DNA from: Cyathus striatus
Taxonomy: Eukaryota; Basidiomycota; Agaricomycetes; Agaricales; Nidulariaceae
Assembly (NCBI GenBank): GCA_025738555.1
Contig: JAOVFP010000001.1
Span: 1,860,001-1,924,000, forward strand
Direction of reading: 5' to 3'
Length of the DNA: 64,000 nt
Below the pieces are notes generated by a model. It saw only the letters and a program-made list of their open reading frames with translations, had not been told where the DNA came from and did no database searches. The translations under genes and the position numbers were made by a program. This document shows, piece after piece, positions 1-12,562 of this stretch; within the stretch, counting starts at the first letter, position 1; each line of letters begins with the position of its first letter.

Positions 1-3000
1 TTCCATGTTCTGTCAGGCCAAGTACCATGAATACTTCCCTGTACAATTGGTGGTTATGACAATTTACAACTATTACATGTTCACCCTTCCTACTAGGGGC
101 CTCCAGGTGCACATACTCCACTGGGACTTCAAGTTCCTGTCCACCTGTTATTTCCACCCAGATAGATCTATTACTTCTCATCAATTCCAGGTAGGTACCA
201 CTGCATTTCTCATATCATCCCCTTTCAAATTCAGAGCTAGCAGCAGTCAGCAGAGATTCTGAGATAACTACATGAAGATATCTGTGATCCAAAAATGAGC
301 TGTCTGCTTCAAGTTGATTTATCCAATGGCTTATGAAGATATTAATATTGGTCAATATTCCAGAACTGTAAGAATGATACACACTATTGAATGCATCTGC
401 TGAAGCATCACAAGCAGATGACCCATCTCCAATAACAGCTGTTCTCATTGAGTTTGGAAGAGGGGCAGAAGCTTGCAAGGCAGATATTGAGGCTACATTT
501 TCTGGAGCTATCAACTGCTATTAGTGATGTACAACAACATCAAGATGAGTAACTAACTTCAATGGGGGTAGACAAGCTCTTTGGTGGATACAAAATTGGA
601 AATCTAATCTAAATATGATAAAGAATCAATCCTTTGCAAATGTGATTATAAGTACTTACTTGTGGGGTTCTAGAACTAGGATTCCAAGCCAATGTTTGGG
701 ACCTGATTGCAGAATCATTTCCCCAAGCAGGTGTCAGACAGACATTCTCTGAAGGATGATCTGTAGCTAAGACTCCAACTATATACTATACTATACCCTA
801 TATATAGGGTATTTACCCTATCCCTATCTCTATCCCTGTACCCAAATTCCTACATTTTTTGTATAGAGTATTTTATAGTGTATAGGGTATGTATATGGTT
901 AGATTATATTTGGAGATTTTTGTAACATTAGGCTTTTATTTGGCCTAGATATTAACATACAGAAACCACATAAAGTGGGAATAAAGCTTGTGCTTCAAAG
1001 GTCACTAAGAAATATCACTTTTATACACCTTCTACTTTGAAAAATGAATTACCTATCCATTAAAGTACTTTTAAACTTATCTATGCATTGCAGTAATATG
1101 ACACAGGTACACTCAGCTGATAGAATTGGCTGATGTGTCTTTTGAATCTTGGTCACACATATCAATAAATATCTAACAGAAGTTTGAATTATAACACTCA
1201 AATAGATATGATCAGTTCATCAAAGGAAGACAGTACTTCTTATCCACTATAGTGTAATATGAACTATAATAAATATGAATGTGTGCCATACAGGTAATAA
1301 TTTAGCTCAAATGTTCTTACAATATGTCTGTTATTTCACATCAATTAACATAGCATATTTACACTCAATATAATAACTTCATAATATGAAGAATGTGCTA
1401 CAGTGATAGTAATATGGTATATAATTGCTTTTGAAAAGCTAGAACACTTTTAGAACAACTAAATCATTTTATTAGTGATAACTTCTAAGAAATTCATAAA
1501 TATTTTTATAAACCCTATACAATGTACCCTATAACCCTATTTATACTATAAATACACTATAATAACCCTATCCCTATAAATACTCCCATCAGGTGTATAG
1601 AGATAGTATATGGTTGGAGCCTTATCTGTAGCTCCTTCTAGATTGAATGGCAATATATTTGAAATGTTGTATCTCTAATAATTTTTTAGTTTTATAGATT
1701 GGAATGCATGTTGAGATGTGTAAATACCCAGGAATATATAAATCCATTATTGAAACTTCTTCACATTTTCCCATACTTATCAGGCAGGCTTCAACTTCAA
1801 GCTTGGCATGACCATTAGCATTGACACTCTTTGGTATCCCAATATCCCCCTTTTGAGGATCAGAGGTGACCATGTCATATATAGTGTAGGGGGCACAACC
1901 TCCCAAAGCATTCGCCAATTGCCTGGCACAGTGAAACCCTGGCATGGGAAAGTGGCGAGACCTGGCGAGACTGGTGATGGGAAAGCAATGGTTGAGCAAT
2001 GGGTTAGACGAGTGTTTGGCTGTGGAACATACAGAATATCTTGAAAATATCTACTATTATACATTTTCATTGAATTAAATAACCAATTAGCATCCTGAGG
2101 CTCATGAATCATCAGCCTCAGCCTGATCCTTGAGGGAAGGGAGGGTGTCATGTATGAGCTTGGTATAAACCACCTATTCTTGCACTGCACGATTAATTCC
2201 ACATTACTTATTCCCCTCAGAAGCAATATACTCACTTTATAAAGTATTAGCACTGTCTTTCTCTCCTTTTTAAATTTAAAGTACTCTATCCATAATCACC
2301 TTCCCAGGTGCAACCTTTTCCTTCTTGGGATGAGAGGTATTCAAGACCACAGTAACCTCAATATCATCCTCTGAGTCTGACAAACCATTCATCCCAGTCC
2401 ATCAGAATATTATTTACATCAATTGGTAAATCTTTTGGTGCATTGTGACATTTACTAGGAGGCATGAAATGCTTTGGACAGTGGCCTTCAAGAATGCAGA
2501 GTTGACCAAGAATGAGAACAATTTGGAATGCAAGTTGTAGACTCCCATAGAACATTGTAGATAAATGTATTAGTATAATACTACAATGAAAACCCTGTAT
2601 GTAAATTAAGAGTGAATTCATCCCCAATTTTCCCATTCCATATTGTGTGATTCTAAGTCCCTGTTGCCTGTGTGCCTCGGTAGGCACTAATTTATTAGAT
2701 AATATTACAGGAGATCTCAGCTATGAATGTAATCTTTGGTCATCTACCTTTAGTTCCATGCATTTTAGCTTAGTACATGTCGGATTTTTGGGGCGGCAGG
2801 AGTGTCTGGCAGAACAGAAAGCAAAGACAGTGAATCACATCATCTATTACTAGTTACATAATCCTTAGATATTTGTGCCAACAATACTAGCCATATAACC
2901 CATAAAGTGACCAATATGGATCATTATGCATAAGCCTATCTTCAACAGTCTGACTACCAGATGCATCTATGGTGCTTGCATTATTACTATCTTCCCATCT

Positions 3001-4664
3001 AAACATACTATTTCTATGAACTTTGCTACAGAAGTCCAAATCTGAGGAGTGAACTGGTACATGTTTTCCCTGCTTAATCTGTCAGAATAAAAATAGTCTG
3101 GCATGAATGGATTCAAAGTTACCTTCTTTAATGGAAAGGCAACAACTGTAATATTTTCCTCTCCTATACACCCACATGCATCCACATTTGTGACCATACT
3201 GACAACTCCTTTGTGTATGCCAGACTTTACCCTAACTCTGTCACCAATCTTGAAGTACTTCTCAAGTAAATTTAATGGATATTTGAAAAGATCATCTGGT
3301 GAATGGAAGAGCCTTATCATCACATTTTCTTCCATGATATCCTCAACGAAGGCCAGTGAAACTATTCCTTGAAGGACAACCTTTACCTGATCACATATAT
3401 GTATATTTGCTGATAATACTGCCTGCCTTGTCTGTTCTAAAACCACCTTAGGAATGTGGCTACAGCAATCAAAGGATTTCAATTCTTCCATTGTTTGTAT
3501 CCCTTCAACTTGATAGTACTCATCACAATTGACCTTTTGACATAGTAAGAACCCATCAGTTATATAAAACAACCCTCAAAACATATATCCATTTACAATT
3601 TTATTATTGGCATCTTCATATTGGACTTTGAACTTATCCGGGCATGCTTGCCTTGCAAGGTCAGGGTTGAATAGCTCACAGGGTGGTTTTGAGCTCAATG
3701 ATGATGACAGTTGCTTTCATTTGGATGAACCCATGTATTTTACTTGAGGCAATTGAACAATGTCAATCCAAAATGTGCAATTGCAGACATTTATAATAAA
3801 TGCCAGGTCATATTGGAATTCTCCTTTGAGTCACACCCAAGTGTACTTGTAGGGTGTATAGCTCACCTCAATGTTTCCAAGGTAAACTATCCCACATAAT
3901 ATTTGGTTTATGATGAATATGGGACTAGTCAACTTTGCTAAAGATTTTGGTACACTTCTTAATGTCCTCAAGATTAAGAGCCTTGACATAAATGTGCCCC
4001 AGGATAACAGACAATGAAAAGGCACCTCAAAACTGCTTGGGACCAGCATGTAAATTGAGCTGGTATACAATCTGTTCCTCTGATCCATTCACTCACTGAC
4101 CTTAACTGGTATGTCATAAAGGGGCCAGTCCTGAGCTACTCGACTGCAATGGGTGACATTGTGCTTGCTTACAGCAGTTGTTGAACTAGGTCCAGCAAGT
4201 GAGTGTGCACCTCCACATGAGGCAACATACTTTTCATAGAGACAGCTGATAATTTCTGGTTGTCATTCAGCTTGAATCAAGTGCACTAGCTCCAGCCAGC
4301 AAACAGGAATGTTGGGATCTTCATCATCTTCTTCGTTATCTACAATAAATTCTATAAAAATGACTCTCAATCAGAACATTACATTCAAGTATTGCCATTT
4401 TATACACATACCATCTGGTTGCTCTTTGTCATCTTCATCCTCCAAGCCAGAACCCACTTGAGCTTCCAGATCTAAAAATGTCTATGCCCTGGTGTTAATG
4501 ATTGCATTACTATATTCAGATTGTTTCATTACTGCTACTTTAGCTCTCTTCACTTTTCTCTGCTGAGGTTGAGGTGCTTCATCATCAGGGTCAAAATACC
4601 ATTGAATCTGACTCACATCCTTCAAGCTACCATCTTGATTCAGTGCACAATTGTCTTCAGCCAT
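1..4664 (-). pseudogene. Spt5-like NGN/KOW protein, decayed
   Basis: Read on the minus strand, the pieces follow Spt5 order. An acidic N-terminus starts at ATG 4664 (MAEDNCALNQDG...) and continues with further acidic stretches to about 4340. An NGN-like part ends in WPLYDIPVK near 4100, and GHIYVKALNLEDIKK lies near 3960. A KOW-like block follows at 3850-3600, then an open exon at 2967-3572 with KYFKIGDRVRVKSGIHKG, a classic KOW motif. Further down come AWNPSSRTPQ near 670, an open stretch at 215-514, and an open C-terminal stretch at 1-200 (IWVEITGGQELEVPVEYV). Spt5 is a transcription elongation factor that clamps RNA polymerase II; Spt5-like paralogues are, from memory, numerous in agaricomycetes. 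In-frame stops (WV*LK; KVD*; SSK*) break the frame, several explainable as CGA to TGA or CAG to TAG. A transposon sits at 769-1623. The gene runs off the left edge. Family assignment is fairly sure; the exon map is not. Confidence 0.6.
769..1623. mobile_element. MULE-like nonautonomous element with 10-bp TSD
   Basis: The exact 10-mer ATCTGTAGCT flanks it on both sides (759-768 and 1624-1633). The ends are inverted: AAGACTCCAAC at the left and AAGGCTCCAACC as the reverse complement of the right end, both followed by an ATATACTAT-type stretch. The interior is AT-rich with many CCCTAT/ATAGGG blocks and has no ORF. TSDs of 8-11 bp are typical of Mutator-like elements; the class is inferred from TSD length only. 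It lies inside the Spt5-like pseudogene. Confidence 0.65.
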
Positions 4665-5284
4665 TGTATACTAGAGTATGCTAGAGTATATATGTCAACT
4701 ATATCTACTGTGATGTTGGGGCAATGAAACTATTAAGGTAAAAACCTGCAACACCTGCAATCTATTTATTGGATATGAAAAACATTTAGGGCAGGCTCTT
4801 CCAGCATGTGATATCCCCACATGTTCCCTGCTCATTCCCTGCTTCATTCCTTGCACCTTCATATTCAAGGCAATACACTCTTGTATTGTCCAACATACAA
4901 ATCAAGGCCAGCCATAGTTTAATATCATTGTTTAATGCACATAGTTTTTATGTCCATAGTTCAATATCATTATTTAAGGTGCATAGTTGTCATTTAAAGT
5001 GCATAGTTGCGAAAACTGAAATCTAAATTCCATTTCTCCAATGACACTGATGCCACATGCATCTGAACCCACTCTGTAACTGTCTCACTTGATAGTAGTG
5101 CCTGGAAACATAGAATAATTAATATAATAGATAACATCTGCATGTAGGTCAGTGATTCAGTTTTTGGGACTTTCTCTTGAGTGGAGGTGCCCTTTGATGT
5201 GTTATGCTTGTAGATGAAATTATGATCAACAATAAGTGTGAGCAGCAAGATACAAGGCTTACAGCAGAAGTTGAGTTCCATAGC
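4665..5284. other. AT-rich spacer, no gene seen
   Basis: No ORF with recognisable content. It contains a short imperfect repeat of the type TTTAA-TGCATAGTT (4910-5010). Around 5190-5284 it joins sequence that, once the next element is removed, is continuous with the region at 6423. Confidence 0.4.
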
Positions 5285-5293
5285 TTAATTGGA

Positions 5294-6413
5294 GGACCCC
5301 TGATAATACATCAAAATGTCTGTTCCACTTGCACCCAATTTTATCCACACCCAATTTTCGAAGAATTTGCAGGATTCTATCCAGAAATTGGCACAGGCAT
5401 TGCAAGAAGTCAGATTTTATCCAGAAGTTGGTACAGACATCGCCAAAAATCTTTTTTCTTTCTGGAAATTGCAGTTTTTTCAAAAACTGCTCAGTTTTAT
5501 TGTTTTCATTCAAGTACAGGCATTATCTACATATTTAAAAGCTCTCTTCTTCCTGAGTCTAATTTACATTATTCTTGAGAAATGTAAAGGTATTTTTAAT
5601 GCAATTTTAATGTGTACATACTACAGTGTGATGACCATTCAATCAGATTGCATTGTGCAAAAATTCCAGCTGTTGGTCAAGGCTGTGGGCGGTGTCTCAA
5701 GACCCATAGAAAATCTGCAGCTAGGAGAAGGAGGAATTGCTTAACATGGAAGTTCATGTTAACAGATGTGTCCCAGAATTGAATGCCAATGGAGACTCCT
5801 GCAATATTGGATGAGTTCTGTTTCCTGAGACTTTTCATAGATAGCAAAGATGTTAGCACTCATAAGTATCAAATTTAATACATCCATACCTTTTCCCAAC
5901 ATGATTGTTCCATTATTACACCACACAAAAACATACTCTGCACTTGAAATTCCATACCAACTTGTAAGTTTAACTTGTTAAATATGTTGATGCATTGTTT
6001 GAGAACATATTTTAAAATTTGTTAACAACAGCTAAAACCAGAACTAATGTGTTCTATTTCATTGAAAAGACTGAAGATAGTAGTGGTTATCATTCTTGAT
6101 ATTGAGGAGCATTGTTGACTGGTGAGATCGCTCAGAACCAATCTGTGCTGATAGCTAATTGTATGCAACATAATGTAGACTAATCATAAAGCATAGTGTC
6201 AATGGTAGAAAATTTTCAACTCTTCATGTCATAGATTTTATCTGGACTGGGAACAGGCCTGCCTGAGAACTTACAGTTTTATCCGGAGCTCTGGCACAGG
6301 CATATCAGATGAAAAGGTGAATTTTATCCACACTTTCAACAGACATTTTGCAAAATTTTCTCGAATTTTATCCACACCAGGATCAGGCATTTTGGTGTAT
6401 TATCAGGGGTCCT
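5294..6413. mobile_element. TIR element with 9-bp TSD (TTAATTGGA)
   Basis: TTAATTGGA occurs at 5285-5293 and 6414-6422. The terminal inverted repeats begin GGACCCCTGATAATACA and continue for about 30 bp with only C/T differences (CAAAATGTCTG versus CAAAATGCCTG). Subterminal copies of TTTTATCCACAC are scattered at both ends. No transposase is visible. The TSD size allows a hAT-like or MULE-like class. Removing it rejoins an open minus-strand stretch downstream of the WD40 exons. Confidence 0.6.
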
Positions 6414-6545
6414 TTAATTGGATAGTGTATTTCACAATTATCAGCTTCTGATGATCCTGTGGCTATTATACATATCAAATTGATTGCAGCACACTTAAAG
6501 AGAGCATATTAGCTTCTGTCTCAATTTTTAACAAAATATACTTAC

Positions 6546-7040
6546 ATCCATCCATACCAGCAAACAGCTGTCACCAATACTGGCAAGACACTGACCATAC
6601 CAATCAAATGCCAAATCCTCTACATGATTTTCATGTGCCTCTGTAACACTCTTACATATGTACTAGAGATGAAAAGGAATAAATACATGAATAACATATA
6701 GGTTAAGTGATGAGATACCTTGCTACTTTCATGGTGATATACCATTATGGAACCATCTGAAGACCCAACTGCGAAGTTGGAACACATAGTACCATCTGAA
6801 CTAGGCATCCAGATAGCAGAAGACACAGGTCCATGAAATACCAAGTTAATTTTTTTGAGACCAATCCCACTTATAGCATCCCAAATAACCACCATTCTGT
6901 CATCCACTAGTAGAGTGAGTGGTAAGCCAATGAGTATTAAATCTATGCAAGTACTTACCTCCACTTAAAAGCTTTGATGCATCCAGACTTAGCTTCAAAA
7001 CATTTATGGGCTTCATATGGTAACTCAGTGTTTGAGTAGT
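6546..7040 (-). pseudogene. WD40-repeat protein fragment
   Basis: Three minus-strand exons can be joined with GT/AG introns: about 7040-6959, 6906-6719 and 6650-6546 (introns of 52 and 68 nt). They encode a stretch beginning QTLSYHMKPINVLKLSLD, then SGVDDRMVVIWDAISG, then FAVGSSDGSIMVYHHESSK, then SVTEAHENHVEDLAFD and LASIGDSCLLVWMD. The spacing of [GS]DD..V.IWD and ASIGD..LLVW marks consecutive WD40 blades, which form a beta-propeller scaffold for protein interaction. The three exons have no internal stop, but no complete start-to-stop gene can be assembled, and an element (5294-6413) lies just downstream. The 5' continuation may be the exon at 7591-7776. Probably a decayed gene; a longer functional gene with unseen exons cannot be excluded. 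Confidence 0.5.
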
Positions 7041-7265
7041 ATTGAACTAAGTATTTTCCCATTAATTTGTTGGTTCAACTAGGACATAAAAGCAACACTA
7101 CACACCTTAGAAAGATTGGCTTGAATGGACATTGATGCTGTTGAGATTGGTTATTGAATGAAGAGTATGAAGGGAGTATAAAGTTCATGATAAGAGGGTG
7201 CTTACAACTTTATAGGAGATAGGTACCAGCACTATTGTTGTAGGAAAACATGTCACTAAATACAG

Positions 7266-7680
7266 TTAATTGTAATATTCACTGACAATAGGGGAGTTCA
7301 ATCTTGGTGATACACAATACAGCTACAGCAGTTTTGTAACACACACTAAACTTTTGTAGCAGGGTTGTAGTGTTGCTGTAAATTTGCTGTAGTGACTGAT
7401 TTGTAGTGACGTGACAAAATGGCCAAGTTTGAACTCCCCTAATGACAACAGGCTTACCTGTTGAATGAGGAGTCATAACTTATTATTGCAAGATTTAGTT
7501 AGCATTTCAAATATGACAGCAAAACAACTAACTGGTGAATATTCCATAACAGTTAATTGTAATATTCACTAACAGTGACAGCAGGCTTACCTGTTGAATG
7601 AAGAGTTGTAACCTATTATCACAAGATTTAATTAGTGTTTCAAAGATGACAGCAAGACAACTAACTGGTGAATGTTCCAT
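7266..7680. repeat. Tandem duplication of an exon-intron junction
   Basis: The block at about 7266-7541 is repeated at about 7554-7680: both copies read TTAATTGTAATATTCACT, then AGGCTTACCTGTTGAATGA, then an AT-rich exon part. In both, the minus strand reads CAACAG|GTAAGCCTG, an exon end with its 5' splice site (exon ends at 7458 and 7591). The first copy carries a 151-bp insertion that the second lacks. A more diverged third copy of the upstream part appears at about 7965-8060. Confidence 0.6.
7290..7440. mobile_element. 151-bp MITE with 3-bp TSD
   Basis: The ends are inverted repeats: AGGGGAGTTCAATCTTGG at the left, and AGGGGAGTTCAAACTTGG as the reverse complement of the right end. AAT flanks both sides (7287-7289 and 7441-7443). 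The neighbouring duplicate at 7572-7582 is an unoccupied version of the same site and fits a single AAT/AGT triplet, which fixes the boundaries. A 3-bp TSD is typical of PIF/Harbinger-type elements. Confidence 0.65.
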
Positions 7681-7776
7681 ATTTTGAAGCTGTTGTTGAC
7701 ATTGATAATAACACAATGCCCAATTGTTCCCACCAGTTTCTATTACAATAAATTCCTCATCAGGCATGCCTTGCAA
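7591..7776 (-). pseudogene. Unidentified coding exon (MPDEEFIVIE...)
   Basis: Minus-strand open exon starting MPDEEFIVIETGGNNWAL and ending at a consensus 5' splice site (CAACAG|GTAAG at 7590). The last part is duplicated at 7458 upward, and a diverged copy of the first part lies at about 7970-8060. Its position upstream of the WD40 exons on the same strand suggests it may belong to that gene. I recognise no domain. The local exon duplication and flanking insertions suggest decay. Confidence 0.35.
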
Positions 7777-8207
7777 TGCTGCACTTCTCTCTCACTTACA
7801 TCTATGTACCTCATAGTATAGTTAGTAAAAGTATGTTGTATGTAGAATAATCATATATTACCAACAGTCCCTGCTCACTCCCCATTCATACCATTACCTA
7901 GGACTACCATACTGATATTTAGCTGGCATGCCAAGGATAGTAGGATAATAGAAAAATGACTTACATACCAATATTTTGATGCCATCATTGATGTTGACAC
8001 AATAACACAAGGCCCAGTTGCTCCCTCTATTCATATTAGATCATTGTCAGATGTGTCCTTTCTCTTAATATTATCCTATCTAAAAGTACTACTATCTATG
8101 CAAAAGAACTAAATACATTTCTATACCAACTACAGTACCTATGAAGAACATGAGAGTAAGGAAGAAAGGGAGTAGTGAGCATGGGTACAATATGACTGTT
8201 TCAAAAG

Positions 8208-11200
8208 CATGAGGGATGTTAGCCATAGTGATCATAAAAATGAAGTGTTTTATGATTGCTGTGATCATTAACAATGATCACCTTGCAAATTTCATGTTTT
8301 CAGTGCTTATTCACCTATTAATACTAGATCTAATGGTGATCATATGTGATCATTGGCTATTTTGAAGTAAATATTACTATATTATAATGTGGTGATCATA
8401 TGTGATCATTGACTTAATTTGAATTGAATATTATTACTGTAGGTCTATTGTAATATGGTGATCATATGTGATCATTGGCTATTTTTGAAGTGAATATTAC
8501 TATTGTAATGGGGTGATCATATGTGATCATTAACTTATTTTGAAGTGAATATTACTATTGTAATGGGGTGATCATATGTGATCATTAACTTATTTTGAAG
8601 TGAATATTACTATTGTAATGGGGTGATCATATGTGATCATTAACTTATTTTGAAGTGAATATTACTATTGTAATGGGGTGATCATATGTGATCATTAACT
8701 AATTTTGAAGTGAATATTACTATTGTAATGGAGTGATCATATGTGATCATTGGCTATTTTGAAGTGAATATTACTTTATCATTGGATATTGCTATTGTAC
8801 TTCATGTCACATTTGTTACATTCTTCACACATGTCACACATTTCCCGTGCTTCTCATAATTCCTGTGCTCCAGATCATTCTGGCAAATCATGATTGTCAC
8901 ACTCTTCCCATATGTCACATATTTTCTGTGCATCACATACTTCCCATGCTTCTAATAATCCTCGCACTCCACATCATTCCCACGCTCTAGAGAATTCCTG
9001 CACATTATGTTTGTCACATTCTTCTCATGCATCATGACTGTCATGCTTATACATGTGTCATGTTTGTCATGCTTTTCACATGTGTCACAATTGTCATGCT
9101 TACACACACATCACAACTGTCATGTTTATACATGTGTTACAATTGTCACGCTTATACACACATCACGACTGTCACACTTATACACATGTCACGATTGTCA
9201 CGCTTTGATACGCGTCACATCTGTCATGTTGATACACACGTCACGACTGTCACACATTTATGCCCTTCATATGTGACATATTTCTAACATGTCACGATTG
9301 TCACACTCTTACACATGTCACACTGATCAATACCAGTGTTGGCATAATCAGTTAATGGTGGTTACATTATACACTATTCAATCCACAGATGAGTTGATCA
9401 AATATTGATAGGGTTGGTCCCAATAGGTCTGCAATAATAATTGTTCCCATACCTTTCATGATCTAGGAATAAGAGTACTAAGTGACACTATATTTAATTC
9501 TCAGTCCATTGCTTAGCAATGAAATTCAGTCTCTTACATTGACACATACTTTTTTGACAAATGGGGTCCAATCCTATTTATAACAATGTTGCACATGACT
9601 ATGGAAAAATGATATTACATCTTTTAGACAAGAGAACAAAAAAAGAAGGCAACTATATAATCAACACTAAGCCAAAGAACTGAAAAGTGAGTGAATAACA
9701 GCCACTGAGCAAGAAAGTGCAAAGAAGTACAGAAGGGATTTTACAGATATAGGAAAGAAGGTCCAATCCTATTGATAACAATGTTGCACATGACTATGGA
9801 GAAATTATATTATAGTGTACTAATTATTACCTCTTACATATCTGAAACCATAGAGTAAATTAGAAAAAGCAGAGGAAATCAACCAGACAGAAGAATATAT
9901 GGTTAAAGAACCATGCATGTTTAACACATGAATAGATAGTGAATATATGTGATTCCACATTACATCAAACTTACACATCACAGTTTTTAGATGATTATGA
10001 TTCTTGCATTAGCCTTTGGTTATACTAATTTCTTCAACACACATTACTAAATCACATAAATGCATACTCTATATGACTACATAGTATTCATTCCTATATC
10101 TGTAAAATCCCTTCTGTACTTCTTTGCACTTTCTTGCTCAGTGGCTGTTATTTGCTCACTTTTCAGTTCTTTGGCTTAGTGTTGATTATGTAGTTGCCTT
10201 CTTTTTTTGTTCTCTTGTCTAAAAGATGTAATATCATTTTTCCATAGTCCTGTGCAACATTGTTATCAACAGGATTGGACCTCATCTGTCAAAAAATATA
10301 TGCCAATGATTCACAGTTGACAGATCAATCAATAACTAGTCAATATAAGAGGCTGAATTTCATTGCTAAGCAATGGACTGAGAATTAAATGTAGTGTCAC
10401 TCAGTACTCTTATTCCTAGATCATGAAAGGTATGGGAACAATTATTATTGCAGATCTATTGGGACCAGCCCTAGCAATATTTGATTAACTCATCTATAGG
10501 TTGAATAGTGTATAATATAACCACATAAGCGTGACAATCATGACACATGTATAAACATAACAGTCGTGATGCATGTATAAGTGTAACAATCATGATGCAT
10601 GTGAAAAGCATGACAAATGCGATGCATGTATAAGTGTGACAGCCATGATGTGTGGGACAAACATGACAAATGTGATGCATGGGAATTCTCTAGAGTGTGG
10701 GAATGATGTGGAGCATGAGAATTATTAGAAGTGTGGGAAGTATGTGATGCACAGAAAATATGTGACATATGGGAAGAGCATGACAATCATGAATTGCCAG
10801 AATGATCTGGAGCATGGGAATTATGGGAAGCACAGGAAATGTGTGACAAATGTGAAGAATGTGACAAATGTGACATGAAGTACAATAGCAATATCCAATG
10901 ATAAAGTAATATTCACTTCAAAATAGCCAATGATCACATATGGTCACCATATTATAATGAACCTACAGTAATAATATTCAATTCAAAATAAGTTAATGAT
11001 GACATGATCACTCCATTACAATAGTAATATTCACTTCAAAATAAGTTAATGATCACATATGATCACTCCATTACAATAGTAATATTCACTTCAAATAAGT
11101 TAATGATCACATATAATCACCCTATTACAATAGTAATATTCACTTCAAAATAAGTTAATAATCACATATGATCACCCCATTACAATAGTAATATTCACTT

Positions 11201-11522
11201 CAAAATAGTCAATGATCACATATGATCACAATATTACAATAGACCTACAGTAATAATATTCAATTCAAAATAAGTCAATGATCACATATGATCACCCCAT
11301 TACAATCATAATATTCACTTCAAAATAAGTTAATGATCACATATGAACACCCCATTACAATAGTAATATTCACTTCAAAATAGCTAATGATCACATATGA
11401 TCACCATTAGATCTAGTATTAATAGGTGAATAAGCACTGAAAACAGCACTGAAAACACGAAATGTGCAAGGTGATCATAAAACACTTCATTTTTATGATC
11501 ACTATGGCTAACACCCCTCATG
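8208..11522. mobile_element. Giant palindromic element E1 with satellite arms
   Basis: Starts CATGAGGGATGTTAGCCATA and ends with the reverse complement of CATGAGGGGTGTTAGCC. The two arms are near mirror images. From the outside in they hold a subterminal hairpin (ATCATAAAA..TTTTATGAT), a 55-bp satellite around TGATCATATGTGATCA, a second array rich in GTCACA/TGTGAC, and a flank with CAATGGACTGAGAATTAAAT. The centre (about 9760-10090) is the least palindromic part. No coding frame of note. No TSD found. It shares its core with E2, E3 and E4. Confidence 0.75.
8395..8790. repeat. 55-bp satellite in E1 left arm
   Basis: Units start at 8531, 8586, 8641 and 8696, exactly 55 bp apart, with more diverged units outside. 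Each contains GGTGATCATATGTGATCAT and TTTTGAAGTGAATATTACTA. The inverted counterpart array lies at about 10910-11400. Confidence 0.85.
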
Positions 11523-12230
11523 GCTGGTTTCCAGCTGTCCAGTATGAGTTGTCTGTTGGCCTGTCCTTTTGTCTGTCATATTCTGGCATCAGTCACAATG
11601 TCACAGAACACTGAACTGATTCATATCTTGATCATCATAGCCAAGGCAAAATCAAACCAAGGCATGTGGTGTGTGAAAATAATTCTCTTACAATAAAATT
11701 GGTGCATATCTTCAGAATATTAGTGGCAGTTCTGTACACACATTTTCATGTTGGGAATTATTTTATTCACTGTCCTACTAATTATATATGTACCTCCATG
11801 TTACTTATTACTTTGTTTAGTGTATAGTATGTGCAAACTTTAGTTACAGCATCTTCTATGGAACTCATTTTTCCCTTTGTCTCTTCTCTTTGTTCCAAAT
11901 ATGTTCCAAACAAAGTCAACATAACCGACGAGGTGCACCAGAGCAACTACTTGGTAACATTTCCTCATGTATTGATTAAGTGATGTAAGAACAAGTAACA
12001 ACTATTAATAAATGTTCAAAACTAGTAGTATAAATGCACTGGTATTATTCACTTCTAGTTATTAATAACCACACCATCATAACACCTCTTTAATGAGCTA
12101 ACTCAGTTTTACCTTTGTTTTAAATCTATTCCACAGCCATCACAAACCAGCCTAAGTTGTGTGACATACATGTTCCTGATGCAGAATAGGACAGGCCAAA
12201 GGACAGCTGAAACTGGACAGCCAAAAGCCC
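11523..12230. mobile_element. Imperfect inverted-repeat element abutting E1
   Basis: The left end has CAGCTGTCCAGT and TTGGCCTGTCC; the right end has the reverse complements ACTGGACAG and GGACAGGCCAAAGGACAGCT. The arms match over about 45 bp with gaps. The interior is AT-rich without a coding frame. It begins directly where E1 ends. No TSD seen, so boundaries are approximate. Confidence 0.4.
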
Positions 12231-12562
12231 ACCATGTAAATGGTACTTGATGTACCATGCATACCATACATACCACACAACAGATACTAATTTATGGTAT
12301 AAATTGTTACCTAAATAAGCTGTATAAGATCAATTAAATACTTATTTATTATGCTATAACACTGGTTAATGAGGGTATAATGTATGGGTTATCAAGATTC
12401 TTCTTGCATCTTTACCCTCTTATACCCAATGAATTTAAGTATAGTAGTGTACTCATAATATAATTAGGTATTGCTGCTGTACAATTGAGTTTACCACACA
12501 TGATACTAATAGTTATAAAATTTCTCGTCAATTAAAATGCAAAAAAATCAAATTAAGATGTA

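Noticed and set aside
780..1620. Telomere-like CCCTAT/CCCTAA blocks
   Set aside because: The blocks are irregular, in both orientations and confined within a TIR element with TSD, so they are not an interstitial telomere.
9540..10270. Possible gene in the centre of E1
   Set aside because: No ORF above background; the conserved blocks shared with E2-E4 are non-coding and present in inverted orientation.
8208..11522. Long palindrome as an artefact of assembly
   Set aside because: The arms differ by many substitutions and unit-number changes, so they are independent sequences, not a mirrored copy. Long-read confirmation would still be useful.
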